Assembly (NCBI GenBank): GCA_023255415.1
Contig: JALRIN010000050.1
Location: forward strand, 1-12,823
Source: Cypionkella sp.
GTDB taxonomy: Bacteria; Pseudomonadota; Alphaproteobacteria; Rhodobacterales; Rhodobacteraceae
Direction of reading: 5' to 3'
Length of the DNA stretch: 12,823 nt
Made by a program: the position numbers and the translations under genes. Positions 1 through 7,526 of the stretch are shown here, one piece after another (the stretch's first letter is position 1; each line of letters starts with the position of its first letter). A model generated the notes under the pieces. It made no database searches, was not told the origin of the DNA, and saw only the letters and a program-made list of their open reading frames with translations.

Positions 1-866
1 CCAAGGACTTTCTGACTGAAGTGGCGCAGATCACGGGCCTGCCCGTGGTCAGCGACACCAGCCGTCTGCGCCTGCCCTGGTGGACTCGCAGCGTGGACAG
101 CACCTATCTGACCGGCAAGCGGGTGTTCTTGTTCGGCGATGGCACCCATGTCGCCGCCGCCGCCCGCATTGCTCGCGACGAGATGGGTTTCGAGGTCGCA
201 GGCCTTGGCTGCTTTAACCGCGAAATGGCCCGCACGATCCGCGCACTGGCGAAAAACTTCGGCGTCGAGGCGCTGATTTCTGACGATTATCTCGAGGTCG
301 AAGCCGCCATCGCCGCGCTGCAACCCGAGCTGATCTTGGGCACCCAGATGGAGCGTCACATCGGCAAGCGTTTGGGCATCCCCTGTGCTGTGATCTCGGC
401 CCCGGTGCATGTGCAAGATTTCCCTGCCCGCTACTCGCCACAAATGGGCTGGGAAGGCGCGAATGTGATCTTTGACACTTGGGTGCATCCGTTGGTGATG
501 GGGCTGGAAGAGCATCTGCTGCATATGTTCCGCGACGATTTTGAATTTCACGACGCGGCCGGGGCCTCGCACCATGGCGGCGCGCATCACCCTCGCGATG
601 CTGGCGCCGAGGCCGCGCCTGCGGCCGCGGCATCTGCGGGCTCGATGCCCGCTGAGGCCGCCCCCGTTGCGGCCGTCACCCCAGACCAGCCGCAAACCGC
701 AGGCGAAATTATCTGGCTGTCAGACGCCGAAAACGAGCTGAAAAAGATCCCTTTCTTCGTGCGCGGCAAGGCCCGCCGCAATACCGAGAAATACGCCGAA
801 ACCAAAGGTGTCACCGCGATTTCCGTCGAAACCCTTTACGAGGCCAAAGCCCATTATGCGCGTTGA
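1..866 (+). CDS. bchB: Light-independent protochlorophyllide reductase subunit B, C-terminal part (5' end outside window)
   Basis: BchB pairs with BchN to form the catalytic NB component of dark-operative protochlorophyllide reductase (DPOR), which receives electrons from BchL and reduces ring D of protochlorophyllide. The first complete codon in the window is at position 3, the reading frame is already open there, and 287 residues remain. The family is usually about 520 residues, so roughly the first 230-240 are missing. The segment RSVDSTYLTGKR (from position 87) is a hallmark of BchB. Its Asp (codon 96-98) corresponds, from memory, to the Asp274 proton donor in Rhodobacter capsulatus numbering. 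A variable His/Ala/Pro-rich linker (about 550-700) separates the catalytic part from a conserved C-terminal tail containing KKIPFFVRGKARRNTEKYA. The stop codon overlaps the bchH start by 11 bases. A GTG at 21 is an internal codon, not the start. Identification is secure. Confidence 0.96.
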   Translation, partial: KDFLTEVAQITGLPVVSDTSRLRLPWWTRSVDSTYLTGKRVFLFGDGTHVAAAARIARDEMGFEVAGLGCFNREMARTIRALAKNFGVEALISDDYLEVEAAIAALQPELILGTQMERHIGKRLGIPCAVISAPVHVQDFPARYSPQMGWEGANVIFDTWVHPLVMGLEEHLLHMFRDDFEFHDAAGASHHGGAHHPRDAGAEAAPAAAASAGSMPAEAAPVAAVTPDQPQTAGEIIWLSDAENELKKIPFFVRGKARRNTEKYAETKGVTAISVETLYEAKAHYAR

Positions 867-3800
867 TCCCCCTCTGAAAGGTACAAAGGTCGGCTACAGC
901 ATCGTCGTGGTCACGCTTGATCAGCATGCCGCAGGCCCGGCCGCGCGCATCGCGCCGCGTCTGTCTCAGGATTTCCCCGGCCTGACCATCGCCATTCATG
1001 CCGCCGCCGAATGGGCCGAAAATCCCGCCGCCCTTGCCCGCTGCAAATCCGATCTGCAAACTGCCGATATCATCGTCGCGAACCTGTTGTTCATCGAAGA
1101 ACATATCACCGCCATTCTGCCCGACCTGACCGAGGCCCGCGCCCGCGTCGATGCCTTTATCGGTGTCATCGCCGACAGCGCCATCGTGCGGCTGACCAAA
1201 ATGGGCGATCTGGATATGTCCAAACCCGCCTCGGCCACGATGTCGCTGCTGAAAAAGCTGAAACCCAGCGCGAAAACCAGCGCCAATTCTGGCGAAAAGC
1301 AAATGTCGATGCTGCGCCGGCTGCCCAAAATCCTGCGCTGGATTCCGGGCAAGGCGCAGGATCTGCGGGCATGGTTTTTGTCGATGCAATATTGGCTGGG
1401 CGGGTCAGACGACAATATCGAACAGATGATGCGGTTTTTGCTCGGCCGCTATGCCGCGCGCAAAGACTGGCGCGGTGCAGTGGCCAAAGCCCCGATTGAT
1501 TACCCCGAGGTTGGGCTTTATCACCCCGCCCTGCCGAACCGGATGACCACCGATCTTGCCGATCTGCCGCGCCCTGCCGGGGCCAAGCTGACGGTAGGGC
1601 TGTTGCTGCTACGCTCTTATGTGCTAGCCTCGGATACAGCGCATTATGATGCAGTAATCGCGGCCTTTGAAGCGCGGGGCATCGCCTGCATTCCGGCCTT
1701 TGCCGGCGGGCTTGATGGCCGCCCCGCGATCGACGCCTATTTCTCGACCAAAGACCGCGGCATTGACGCCATGGTGTCGCTGACCGGATTTTCGCTGGTG
1801 GGCGGGCCTGCCTATAACGACAGCCCCGCGGCTGTGGCTGCGCTGAGCGCGCTGGATGTGCCCTATATCGCCGCCCATCCGCTGGAATTTCAAACCCTTG
1901 GACAATGGGCCGCTGCCGGCATGGGGCTGGGCCCGATTGAAACCACGATGCTGATCGCGCTGCCCGAGATTGACGGCGCAACCAATCCCACGGTGTTTGC
2001 AGGCCGCCACGGGCTTGAGGGCTGCAGCGGCTGCGTGCATATGTGCGCAGGGGGCGCTGAAAGCCGGGCAATGTCGCCCTGCCCCGAGCGGATCGCCTCG
2101 CTTGCCGAAAAGACCGCGCGTCTGGGCCAGCTGCGCCAACTGGGCAATGCGCAGAAAAAAGTCGGCATCGTGCTGTTCGGCTTTCCGCCCAATGCAGGGG
2201 CTGCGGGCACCGCGGCCTATTTGTCGGTGTTTGAAAGCCTGCACAACACCCTGCGCGCCATGAAGGCCGAGGGCTACAGTTTAGACCTGCCCGCCACCGT
2301 CGCCGATCTGCGCGAAGCGGTGTTGGGCGGCAATGCGGCAACCTATGGCCAGCCCGCCAATGTCGAAGCCTTTGTCAGCGCCGATCACATCGTGCGCAAT
2401 ACCCCGCCGCTGAAAGAGCTGGAAGCCGTCTGGGGCCCAGCTCCGGGCAAGGTGCAAAGCGATGGCAGCCGGGTGTTTGTGCTGGGCAAGCAATTTGGCA
2501 ATGTCTTTGTCGGGCTTCAGCCCACCTTTGGCTATGAGGGCGACCCGATGCGGTTGCTGTTTGAACGCGGCTTTGCCCCCACCCATGCCTTTGTGCAGTT
2601 CTATTTGTGGATGCGCGACAGCTTTGGCGCCGATGCCTATCTGCATTTCGGCATGCATGGCGCTTTGGAATTCATGCCGGGCAAGCAAGCCGGCCTTGGC
2701 GCGCGCGATTGGCCAGATCGGTTGATCGGCGAGGTGCCGAATATCTATCTTTATGCTGCCAACAATCCCTCCGAGGCCTCTTTAGCCAAGCGCCGTTCAA
2801 ATGCCATCACCATCTCGCATCTGACACCGCCCTTGGCGCAGGCTGGGCTTTACAAGGGGCTGATCGAGCTGAAAGACAGTCTGACGCGCTGGCGCAGTCA
2901 GCCCGCCGATGCGCCCGAGCGCTCCGATCTAGAGGCCTTGATCGCCGACCAAGCCGTGGCCGTCGATATGGGCGGGCAAAAGCCCGTAACGCTGTGGCTG
3001 AAACTGCTTGAGGCCGAAGCCGCGCTGATCCCGGATGGCTTGCATATCATCGGGCGGCCGATGTCGGATGCAGCGCGCGCCGAATATCTGGATCTGCTGC
3101 CGCCGATGGATGATGTGGCACGCGCGCGCATTGATCGCCAATTGCAGCAAGACACGGAAATCCCTGCGGTTTTGCGTGCGCTTTCCGGCCGCTTTATCGC
3201 ACCTGTCCCCGGTGGCGATCTGATCCGCTCGCCGCAGATCTTGCCAACGGGGCGCAATATCCACGCCTTTGACCCCTTCCGGATGCCAACCGAATTTGCC
3301 CTGCGCGATGGCGCGGCCCAGGCTGATCGCTTGCTGGCCGCCCATCCGACGCTGCCACGCTCGATTGCGCTGGTGCTTTGGGGGTCGGACAATATCAAAT
3401 CCGACGGCGGCCCGATTGCCCAGGCCCTGGCACTGATGGGCGCGCGGCCGCGCTTTGACGCCTATGGCAGGCTCTCGGGGGCCGATCTGATCCCGCTGGC
3501 GCAGCTTGGTCGCCCGCGCATTGATGTGCTGATGACGTTGTCGGGGATTTTCCGCGACCTGCTGCCTTTGCAAACCAAAATGCTGGCCGAGGCCGCCTAT
3601 AAATGCGCCATGGCCGACGAGCCCTTAAGCCAAAACTTCATCCGCGCCCATGCGCTGCGGGCGTCGGAAGAGATGGGCGTTGATATGGAAACCGCCGCCC
3701 TGCGGGTGTTTTCGAATGCCGAGGGCGCTTATGGCTCTAACGTCAATCAGCTGGTCGACAGTTCGGCCTTTGGCGGCGAGGATGAATTGGCCGATGCCTA

Positions 3801-4422
3801 TGAGGCACGCAAATCCTTTGCCTATGGGCGCAACGGCAAGGCGGTGAAACAGGCGGGGATTTTGCAAAAATCGCTGCAAAATGTGGAGCTTGCTTATCAA
3901 AATCTGGAATCGGTCGAATTGGGTGTCACTTCGGTTGACCATTATTTCGACACGCTGGGTGGCATTGCGCGGGCGGTGAAACGCCAACGCGGCAGCGACA
4001 CACCTGTCTATATCTCGGACCAAACCCGCGGCAGCGGCAAGATCCGCAGCCTGCGCGACCAGATCGCGCTGGAAAGCCGCTCGCGGATGTTGAACCCGAA
4101 GTTTTTTGAAGGCCTGCTGAAACATGGCGCCGAGGGCGTGCGCCAGATTGAGGCGCATGTGACCAATACCGTTGGTTGGTCGGCCACCACCGAGGCGGTT
4201 GAGCCTTGGGTCTATCAGCGCCTGTCGGAGACCTTTGTGCTGGACGCGGCGATGCGCCAGCGCTTGGCAGCGCTGAACCCGCAAGCCTCGGCGCGCATGG
4301 CCAATCGGCTGATCGAGGCCTCTGAGCGTAACTATTGGTCGCCTGATGCCGCCACCCTTGCGGCTTTGCAGGGGGCTGCGGATGAATTGGAAGACCGTTT
4401 GGAAGGGATTGCAGCCGAATGA
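856..4422 (+). CDS. bchH: Magnesium chelatase subunit H (large, porphyrin-binding subunit)
   Basis: BchH binds protoporphyrin IX and, with the ATPase subunits BchI and BchD, inserts Mg2+ at the first committed step of bacteriochlorophyll synthesis. It is a soluble member of the CobN/Mg-chelatase family. The chosen ATG (856) gives 1188 residues, close to the family length. A TTG at 808 would add 16 residues lying wholly inside bchB and is less likely. A GAGG at 840-843 may serve as a weak, distant ribosome binding site, and the 11-base overlap with bchB suggests coupled translation. Visible family blocks include LLLLRSYVLASDTAHYD (about residue 250), GIVLFGFPPNAGAAGTAAYL (about 435-455), HFGMHGALEFMPGKQ (from residue 597) and GAYGSNVNQL near residue 960. 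A cysteine cluster C390-x2-C393-x3-C397-x11-C409 is present; an oxygen-sensitive iron-sulfur cluster has been reported, as I recall, for R. capsulatus BchH. No frameshift is seen. The name is secure. Confidence 0.97.
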   Translation: MRVDPPLKGTKVGYSIVVVTLDQHAAGPAARIAPRLSQDFPGLTIAIHAAAEWAENPAALARCKSDLQTADIIVANLLFIEEHITAILPDLTEARARVDAFIGVIADSAIVRLTKMGDLDMSKPASATMSLLKKLKPSAKTSANSGEKQMSMLRRLPKILRWIPGKAQDLRAWFLSMQYWLGGSDDNIEQMMRFLLGRYAARKDWRGAVAKAPIDYPEVGLYHPALPNRMTTDLADLPRPAGAKLTVGLLLLRSYVLASDTAHYDAVIAAFEARGIACIPAFAGGLDGRPAIDAYFSTKDRGIDAMVSLTGFSLVGGPAYNDSPAAVAALSALDVPYIAAHPLEFQTLGQWAAAGMGLGPIETTMLIALPEIDGATNPTVFAGRHGLEGCSGCVHMCAGGAESRAMSPCPERIASLAEKTARLGQLRQLGNAQKKVGIVLFGFPPNAGAAGTAAYLSVFESLHNTLRAMKAEGYSLDLPATVADLREAVLGGNAATYGQPANVEAFVSADHIVRNTPPLKELEAVWGPAPGKVQSDGSRVFVLGKQFGNVFVGLQPTFGYEGDPMRLLFERGFAPTHAFVQFYLWMRDSFGADAYLHFGMHGALEFMPGKQAGLGARDWPDRLIGEVPNIYLYAANNPSEASLAKRRSNAITISHLTPPLAQAGLYKGLIELKDSLTRWRSQPADAPERSDLEALIADQAVAVDMGGQKPVTLWLKLLEAEAALIPDGLHIIGRPMSDAARAEYLDLLPPMDDVARARIDRQLQQDTEIPAVLRALSGRFIAPVPGGDLIRSPQILPTGRNIHAFDPFRMPTEFALRDGAAQADRLLAAHPTLPRSIALVLWGSDNIKSDGGPIAQALALMGARPRFDAYGRLSGADLIPLAQLGRPRIDVLMTLSGIFRDLLPLQTKMLAEAAYKCAMADEPLSQNFIRAHALRASEEMGVDMETAALRVFSNAEGAYGSNVNQLVDSSAFGGEDELADAYEARKSFAYGRNGKAVKQAGILQKSLQNVELAYQNLESVELGVTSVDHYFDTLGGIARAVKRQRGSDTPVYISDQTRGSGKIRSLRDQIALESRSRMLNPKFFEGLLKHGAEGVRQIEAHVTNTVGWSATTEAVEPWVYQRLSETFVLDAAMRQRLAALNPQASARMANRLIEASERNYWSPDAATLAALQGAADELEDRLEGIAAE

Positions 4423-4454
4423 GACAGCCTTGCCAAATCCACCGCGACTTACCT

Positions 4455-4481
4455 GTCGGAGCCTCCGGCGGGGATATTTTT
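4455..4481 (+). terminator. Terminator-like hairpin with Rhodobacterales-type intergenic motif, between bchH and bchL
   Basis: GTCGGA (4455-4460) can pair with TCCGGC (4464-4469) through six base pairs including one G-U, with loop GCC. It is followed by GGGGATA and five T (4477-4481). The stem is short and the T run does not follow it directly, so full termination is unlikely; attenuation, transcript processing or mRNA protection are alternatives. The core CCTCCGGCGGGGATATTT followed by an AGATGAAAG-like tail resembles, from memory, a short sequence found repeatedly in intergenic regions of Rhodobacterales genomes. Only one copy occurs in this window, so its repetitive nature is not shown here. 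The rest of the 82-base gap shows no other feature apart from the bchL ribosome binding site. Confidence 0.4.
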
Positions 4482-4490
4482 AGACAGATG

Positions 4491-4497
4491 AAAGGGG
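4491..4497 (+). promoter_or_regulatory. Ribosome binding site of bchL
   Basis: The purine-rich AAAGGGG ends seven bases before the bchL ATG at 4505, a good Shine-Dalgarno spacing. It lies directly downstream of the hairpin and T run in the same gap, so bchL has its own initiation signal and is not coupled to bchH translation. Confidence 0.6.
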
Positions 4498-4504
4498 CAT
4501 CAGC

Positions 4505-5404
4505 ATGAGCCTAGATCTGGTTCCAAATCTACGTGGCCTTGATGGCGAGGGCTCGGTGCAGGTGCATCAGGATGCCGATGCGCGCATTGAAGGCGCCAAG
4601 GTGTTTTCGGTTTATGGCAAGGGGGGGATCGGGAAATCCACCACTTCGAGCAACCTTTCGGCGGCGTTTTCGATGATGGGCAAACGGGTGTTGCAGATTG
4701 GCTGTGACCCCAAGCATGACAGCACCTTTACCCTGACCGGGCGCTTGCAGCCCACCGTGATCGACATCTTGAAAGAGGTGGATTTTCATGCCGAAGAGCT
4801 GCGGCCTGAGGATTATGTCGCCACCGGCTTTAACGGCGTGAAATGCGTCGAGGCCGGCGGGCCACCTGCAGGCACCGGCTGTGGCGGCTATGTGGTGGGG
4901 CAGACGGTCAAGCTGTTGAAGCAGCACCATCTGCTGGATGACACCGATGTGGTGATCTTTGACGTCTTGGGCGATGTGGTTTGCGGTGGTTTTGCAGCGC
5001 CCTTGCAGCATGCCGACCGTGCGGTGATCGTTACCGCAAATGACTTTGACAGCATCTATGCGATGAACCGCATCATCGCCGCGGTGCAGGCCAAATCGGG
5101 CAATTACAAGGTGCAGCTGGCCGGCTGTGTCGCCAACCGCTCGCGCGAGACCGATGAGGTCGACCGCTATTGCGCCCGCGTCGGCTTTAACCGCTTGGCG
5201 CATATGCCCGATATTGACGCGATCCGCCGCTCTCGGCTGAAGAAAAAGACCCTGTTCGAGATGGATGACGCCGAAGACGTGGTGATGGCGCGGGCGGAAT
5301 ATATCAAGCTGGCCGACACGCTGTGGCGGTCGGTGCAGGGTGCGGGATCAACGCCGCATCCGCTGCCAGATCGGGAAATCTTTGAGCTTTTGGGGTTTGA
5401 TTGA
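4505..5404 (+). CDS. bchL: Light-independent protochlorophyllide reductase iron-sulfur ATP-binding protein
   Basis: BchL is the nitrogenase Fe-protein-like reductase of DPOR. The homodimer hydrolyses ATP and passes electrons from a bridging [4Fe-4S] cluster to BchNB. The 299-residue length is normal for the family. A flexible N-terminal stretch of about 30 residues, with the conserved DGEGSVQVH segment, precedes the fold. The P-loop GKGGIGKST is at residues 38-46. The two cysteines expected to ligate the shared cluster are seen as GTGCGG (C126) and DVVCGG (C160). The DVLGDVVCGGFAAPL segment is the switch region. The C-terminal FELLGFD is typical. The stop overlaps the bchM ATG by one base (TGATG). 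The P-loop is encoded across a run of seven G (4621-4627). The cluster makes this enzyme oxygen-sensitive, in contrast to the oxygen-using AcsF encoded downstream. The name is secure. Confidence 0.98.
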   Translation: MSLDLVPNLRGLDGEGSVQVHQDADARIEGAKVFSVYGKGGIGKSTTSSNLSAAFSMMGKRVLQIGCDPKHDSTFTLTGRLQPTVIDILKEVDFHAEELRPEDYVATGFNGVKCVEAGGPPAGTGCGGYVVGQTVKLLKQHHLLDDTDVVIFDVLGDVVCGGFAAPLQHADRAVIVTANDFDSIYAMNRIIAAVQAKSGNYKVQLAGCVANRSRETDEVDRYCARVGFNRLAHMPDIDAIRRSRLKKKTLFEMDDAEDVVMARAEYIKLADTLWRSVQGAGSTPHPLPDREIFELLGFD

Positions 5405-6069
5405 TGCCGGACTATTCGACAACTTTGTCAAGAGTTGAAGATTACTTTGACCGCTCGGCCACCAAGGTTTGGGAGCGTCTGACCTCGGATGCGCCGGTGT
5501 CGCGTATTCGTCAGACTGTGCGCGAGGGGCGCGACCAGATGCGGGCCCTGATGCTGTCGCGGCTGCCATATGATCTGCGCGGGGCGCGGGTTTTGGATGC
5601 AGGCTGCGGCGCGGGGCAGATGACGGCAGAGCTTGCCGCGCGTGGGGCGGATGTGCTGGCGGTGGATATCTCGCCTGCGCTGGTCAAGATCGCGCGCGAG
5701 CGTTTGCCTGCAATGCTGCGCGGGCGGGTCGAGTTTGCCTCGGGCGATATGACGGCCGATCACGGCAGTTTTGACCATGTCATCGCGATGGACAGCCTGA
5801 TCTATTACAACACCGCCGACATAACCGCCGCCCTGACCCGGCTGGGCGCGCGCACCTCCGGGTCAGTGGTCTTTACCGTTGCCCCCCGCACGCCGTTTTT
5901 GATGGCCTTTTGGTCGATGGGCAAATTGTTCCCGCGCAGCGACCGCAGTCCGATCATGGTGCCGCATGCCCCAAGCAGGCTGCAACAGCAGTGCCAAGGC
6001 CAGATCAGCAAGGTCGATCGCGTCTCGCGCGGCTTTTATATCTCTGAATGTCTGGAGTATCGGCGGTGA
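5404..6069 (+). CDS. bchM: Magnesium protoporphyrin IX methyltransferase
   Basis: BchM uses S-adenosylmethionine to methylate the ring C propionate of Mg-protoporphyrin IX, making the monomethyl ester that is the substrate of the cyclase. The product is 221 residues, a typical length. The class I methyltransferase SAM-binding motif VLDAGCGAG is at residues 63-71, with VLAVDIS following as the acidic end of strand 2. The region near IAMDSLIYY and the segment KLFPRSDRSP are BchM-type. The end (SRGFYISECLEYRR) matches the usual family terminus, so the protein looks complete. The ATG shares one base with the bchL stop, so translation is probably coupled; a TTG three bases upstream is not the likely start. 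The end overlaps the lhaA GTG start by four bases. Its place after bchH fits the pathway order of Mg insertion then methylation. Confidence 0.96.
   Translation: MPDYSTTLSRVEDYFDRSATKVWERLTSDAPVSRIRQTVREGRDQMRALMLSRLPYDLRGARVLDAGCGAGQMTAELAARGADVLAVDISPALVKIARERLPAMLRGRVEFASGDMTADHGSFDHVIAMDSLIYYNTADITAALTRLGARTSGSVVFTVAPRTPFLMAFWSMGKLFPRSDRSPIMVPHAPSRLQQQCQGQISKVDRVSRGFYISECLEYRR
6054..6057 (+). promoter_or_regulatory. Ribosome binding site that decides the lhaA start
   Basis: GGAG lies inside the last codons of bchM, eight bases before the GTG at 6066. This supports GTG 6066 over the ATG at 6048, which lies upstream of the site, and the ATG at 6090, which has no purine-rich tract before it. 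Confidence 0.5.
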
Positions 6070-7508
6070 TCTTTTTTAAATCCAAACATATGCAGCAGCT
6101 AGGCACCCAATGGATGCCCTTTGCGGATGCGGTTTCGGAGGGTTTGAGCTTTTTACAGCTGTTGCGGTTAAGCCTGTTTCAGGTCTCGGTTGGCATGGCT
6201 TCGGTGCTGCTTTTGGGCACGCTGAACCGGGTGATGATTGTCGAGCTGTCGGTGCCTGCAACCGTGGTGGCGGTGATGATCGCGCTGCCGGTGGTCTCGG
6301 CGCCATTTCGCGCCTTGCTGGGCCACAAGAGCGACACCCACAAAAGCTGGATCGGTTGGAAGCGCATTCCTTATCTGTGGTTTGGCAGCCTGTGGCAGAT
6401 GGGCGGGCTTGCGATCATGCCTTTTGCGCTGATTGTTTTGTCAGGCGATCAGATGCACGGGCCGGAATGGGCGGGTAAGGCTTTGGCGGGCCTTGCGTTT
6501 TTGATGACTGGCATCGGCATGCATATGACGCAGACCGCAGGGCTTGCACTGGCTTCTGACCGCGCGACGCCAGAAACCCGGCCAAGGGTGGTGTCGTTTC
6601 TATATGTAATGAACCTTTTGGGGATGGCGGTTTCGGCGGTGATCTTGGGCTTTTTGCTGCGCGATTTTGACGAGATCAAGCTGATCCGCGTTGTGCAGGG
6701 CTGCGGGGTTGCGACGATCTTGCTGAACATGACGGCGCTTTGGAAACAGGAAAAAGTCCGCCCGATGACCAAGGAAGAGATGGCCGAGACCCGGCCGATC
6801 TTTCACGAAGGCTTTCGCGATCTGCTGGCAGGCGGCACCGCGGGGCGGCTTTTGCTGGTGGTGATGCTGGGCACCATGGGATTTCAGATGCAGGACGTTC
6901 TGCTTGAACCTTATGGCGCGCAGATCCTTGGGCTTTCGGTCGGGGCCACGACCTGGCTGACGGCCTGCAATGCCATGGGGGCGCTGATTGGTTTTGTGCT
7001 GGCGGGGCAATGGATGGCCAAGGGTCAAGACATGTTCCGCATGTCGTCGCGCGGGATTTTGGTCGGAGTCTTGGCCTTTGTCATGGTGATCATGGCAGCA
7101 CCGCTGCAATCGGGCGTGCTGTTCTTTGCGGGGGCTTGGTGCATCGGGCTGGGGGCGGGGCTGTTTGCGGTTTCGACCCTGACGGCAGCGATGGCACTGC
7201 CTGAACAGGGCCATGCAGGCCGCGGGCTGGTGCTTGGGGCTTGGGGGGCTGCGCAGGCCACCGCGGCGGGCCTGTCGATCGCCATTGGCGGCGGCTTGCG
7301 CGACAGCGTCGGATCCTATGCGCTGCAAGGTCATCTGGGCGAGATCTTTGCCACCAAGACCTTTGGCTATTCCTTTGTCTACCAAATTGAAATTCTTGTT
7401 CTTTTCGTCACGCTTATCGCATTGGCCCCCTTAGTTCGGGTCACGCTTTTCACATCTAAACCCAAAGCCGACAGCGCCCGTCTGGGCCTTGTCGACTTTC
7501 CCAACTGA
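6066..7508 (+). CDS. lhaA: Light-harvesting 1 assembly protein, BCH/PUCC-family MFS-like transporter
   Basis: LhaA is a cytoplasmic-membrane protein of the PucC/LhaA branch of the major facilitator superfamily. It is needed for efficient LH1 assembly, probably by handing bacteriochlorophyll to the LH1 polypeptides. With the GTG start it is 480 residues, close to the family length. Around twelve hydrophobic helices can be traced. Family-specific blocks include GTLNRVMIVEL (51-61), FRALLGHKSD (81-90) with SWIGWKRIPY after it, TQTAGLALASDRA and FLYVMNLLGMAVSAVILGFLL. I chose GTG 6066 because its GTGA overlap with the bchM stop and a GGAG eight bases upstream suggest coupling. ATG 6048 or ATG 6090 would change the length only by +6 or -8 residues. 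The PucC paralogue in puc operons is the main alternative name, but the position between bchM and puhA is that of lhaA (also known as ORF1696 or orf477-type). Confidence 0.94.
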   Translation: MIFFKSKHMQQLGTQWMPFADAVSEGLSFLQLLRLSLFQVSVGMASVLLLGTLNRVMIVELSVPATVVAVMIALPVVSAPFRALLGHKSDTHKSWIGWKRIPYLWFGSLWQMGGLAIMPFALIVLSGDQMHGPEWAGKALAGLAFLMTGIGMHMTQTAGLALASDRATPETRPRVVSFLYVMNLLGMAVSAVILGFLLRDFDEIKLIRVVQGCGVATILLNMTALWKQEKVRPMTKEEMAETRPIFHEGFRDLLAGGTAGRLLLVVMLGTMGFQMQDVLLEPYGAQILGLSVGATTWLTACNAMGALIGFVLAGQWMAKGQDMFRMSSRGILVGVLAFVMVIMAAPLQSGVLFFAGAWCIGLGAGLFAVSTLTAAMALPEQGHAGRGLVLGAWGAAQATAAGLSIAIGGGLRDSVGSYALQGHLGEIFATKTFGYSFVYQIEILVLFVTLIALAPLVRVTLFTSKPKADSARLGLVDFPN

Positions 7509-7512
7509 CTTT

Positions 7513-7518
7513 CGGAGG
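7513..7518 (+). promoter_or_regulatory. Strong ribosome binding site of puhA
   Basis: CGGAGG lies in the 18-base gap after the lhaA stop and ends eight bases before the puhA ATG. It is the best Shine-Dalgarno match and spacing in the window, fitting a structural protein needed in far larger amounts than the neighbouring biosynthetic enzymes. Confidence 0.75.
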
Positions 7519-7526
7519 ATTAACTC

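Noticed and set aside
808..855. Upstream TTG start extending bchH by 16 residues
   Set aside because: The extension lies entirely in bchB coding sequence and is Pro/Lys-rich without family likeness; ATG 856 gives the usual N-terminus leading into the first beta strand.
2228..2245. TGT-N12-ACA match resembling a PpsR/CrtJ operator
   Set aside because: It lies in the middle of bchH in codons for the conserved VFESLHNT region, has no partner site or promoter nearby, and about three such six-base matches are expected by chance in this length.
1166..2341. Long minus-strand open frame (391 codons) antisense to bchH
   Set aside because: It lies wholly inside bchH, its translation is rich in Arg, Pro and Ser as expected from an opposite frame of GC-rich coding DNA, and it shows no family motifs.
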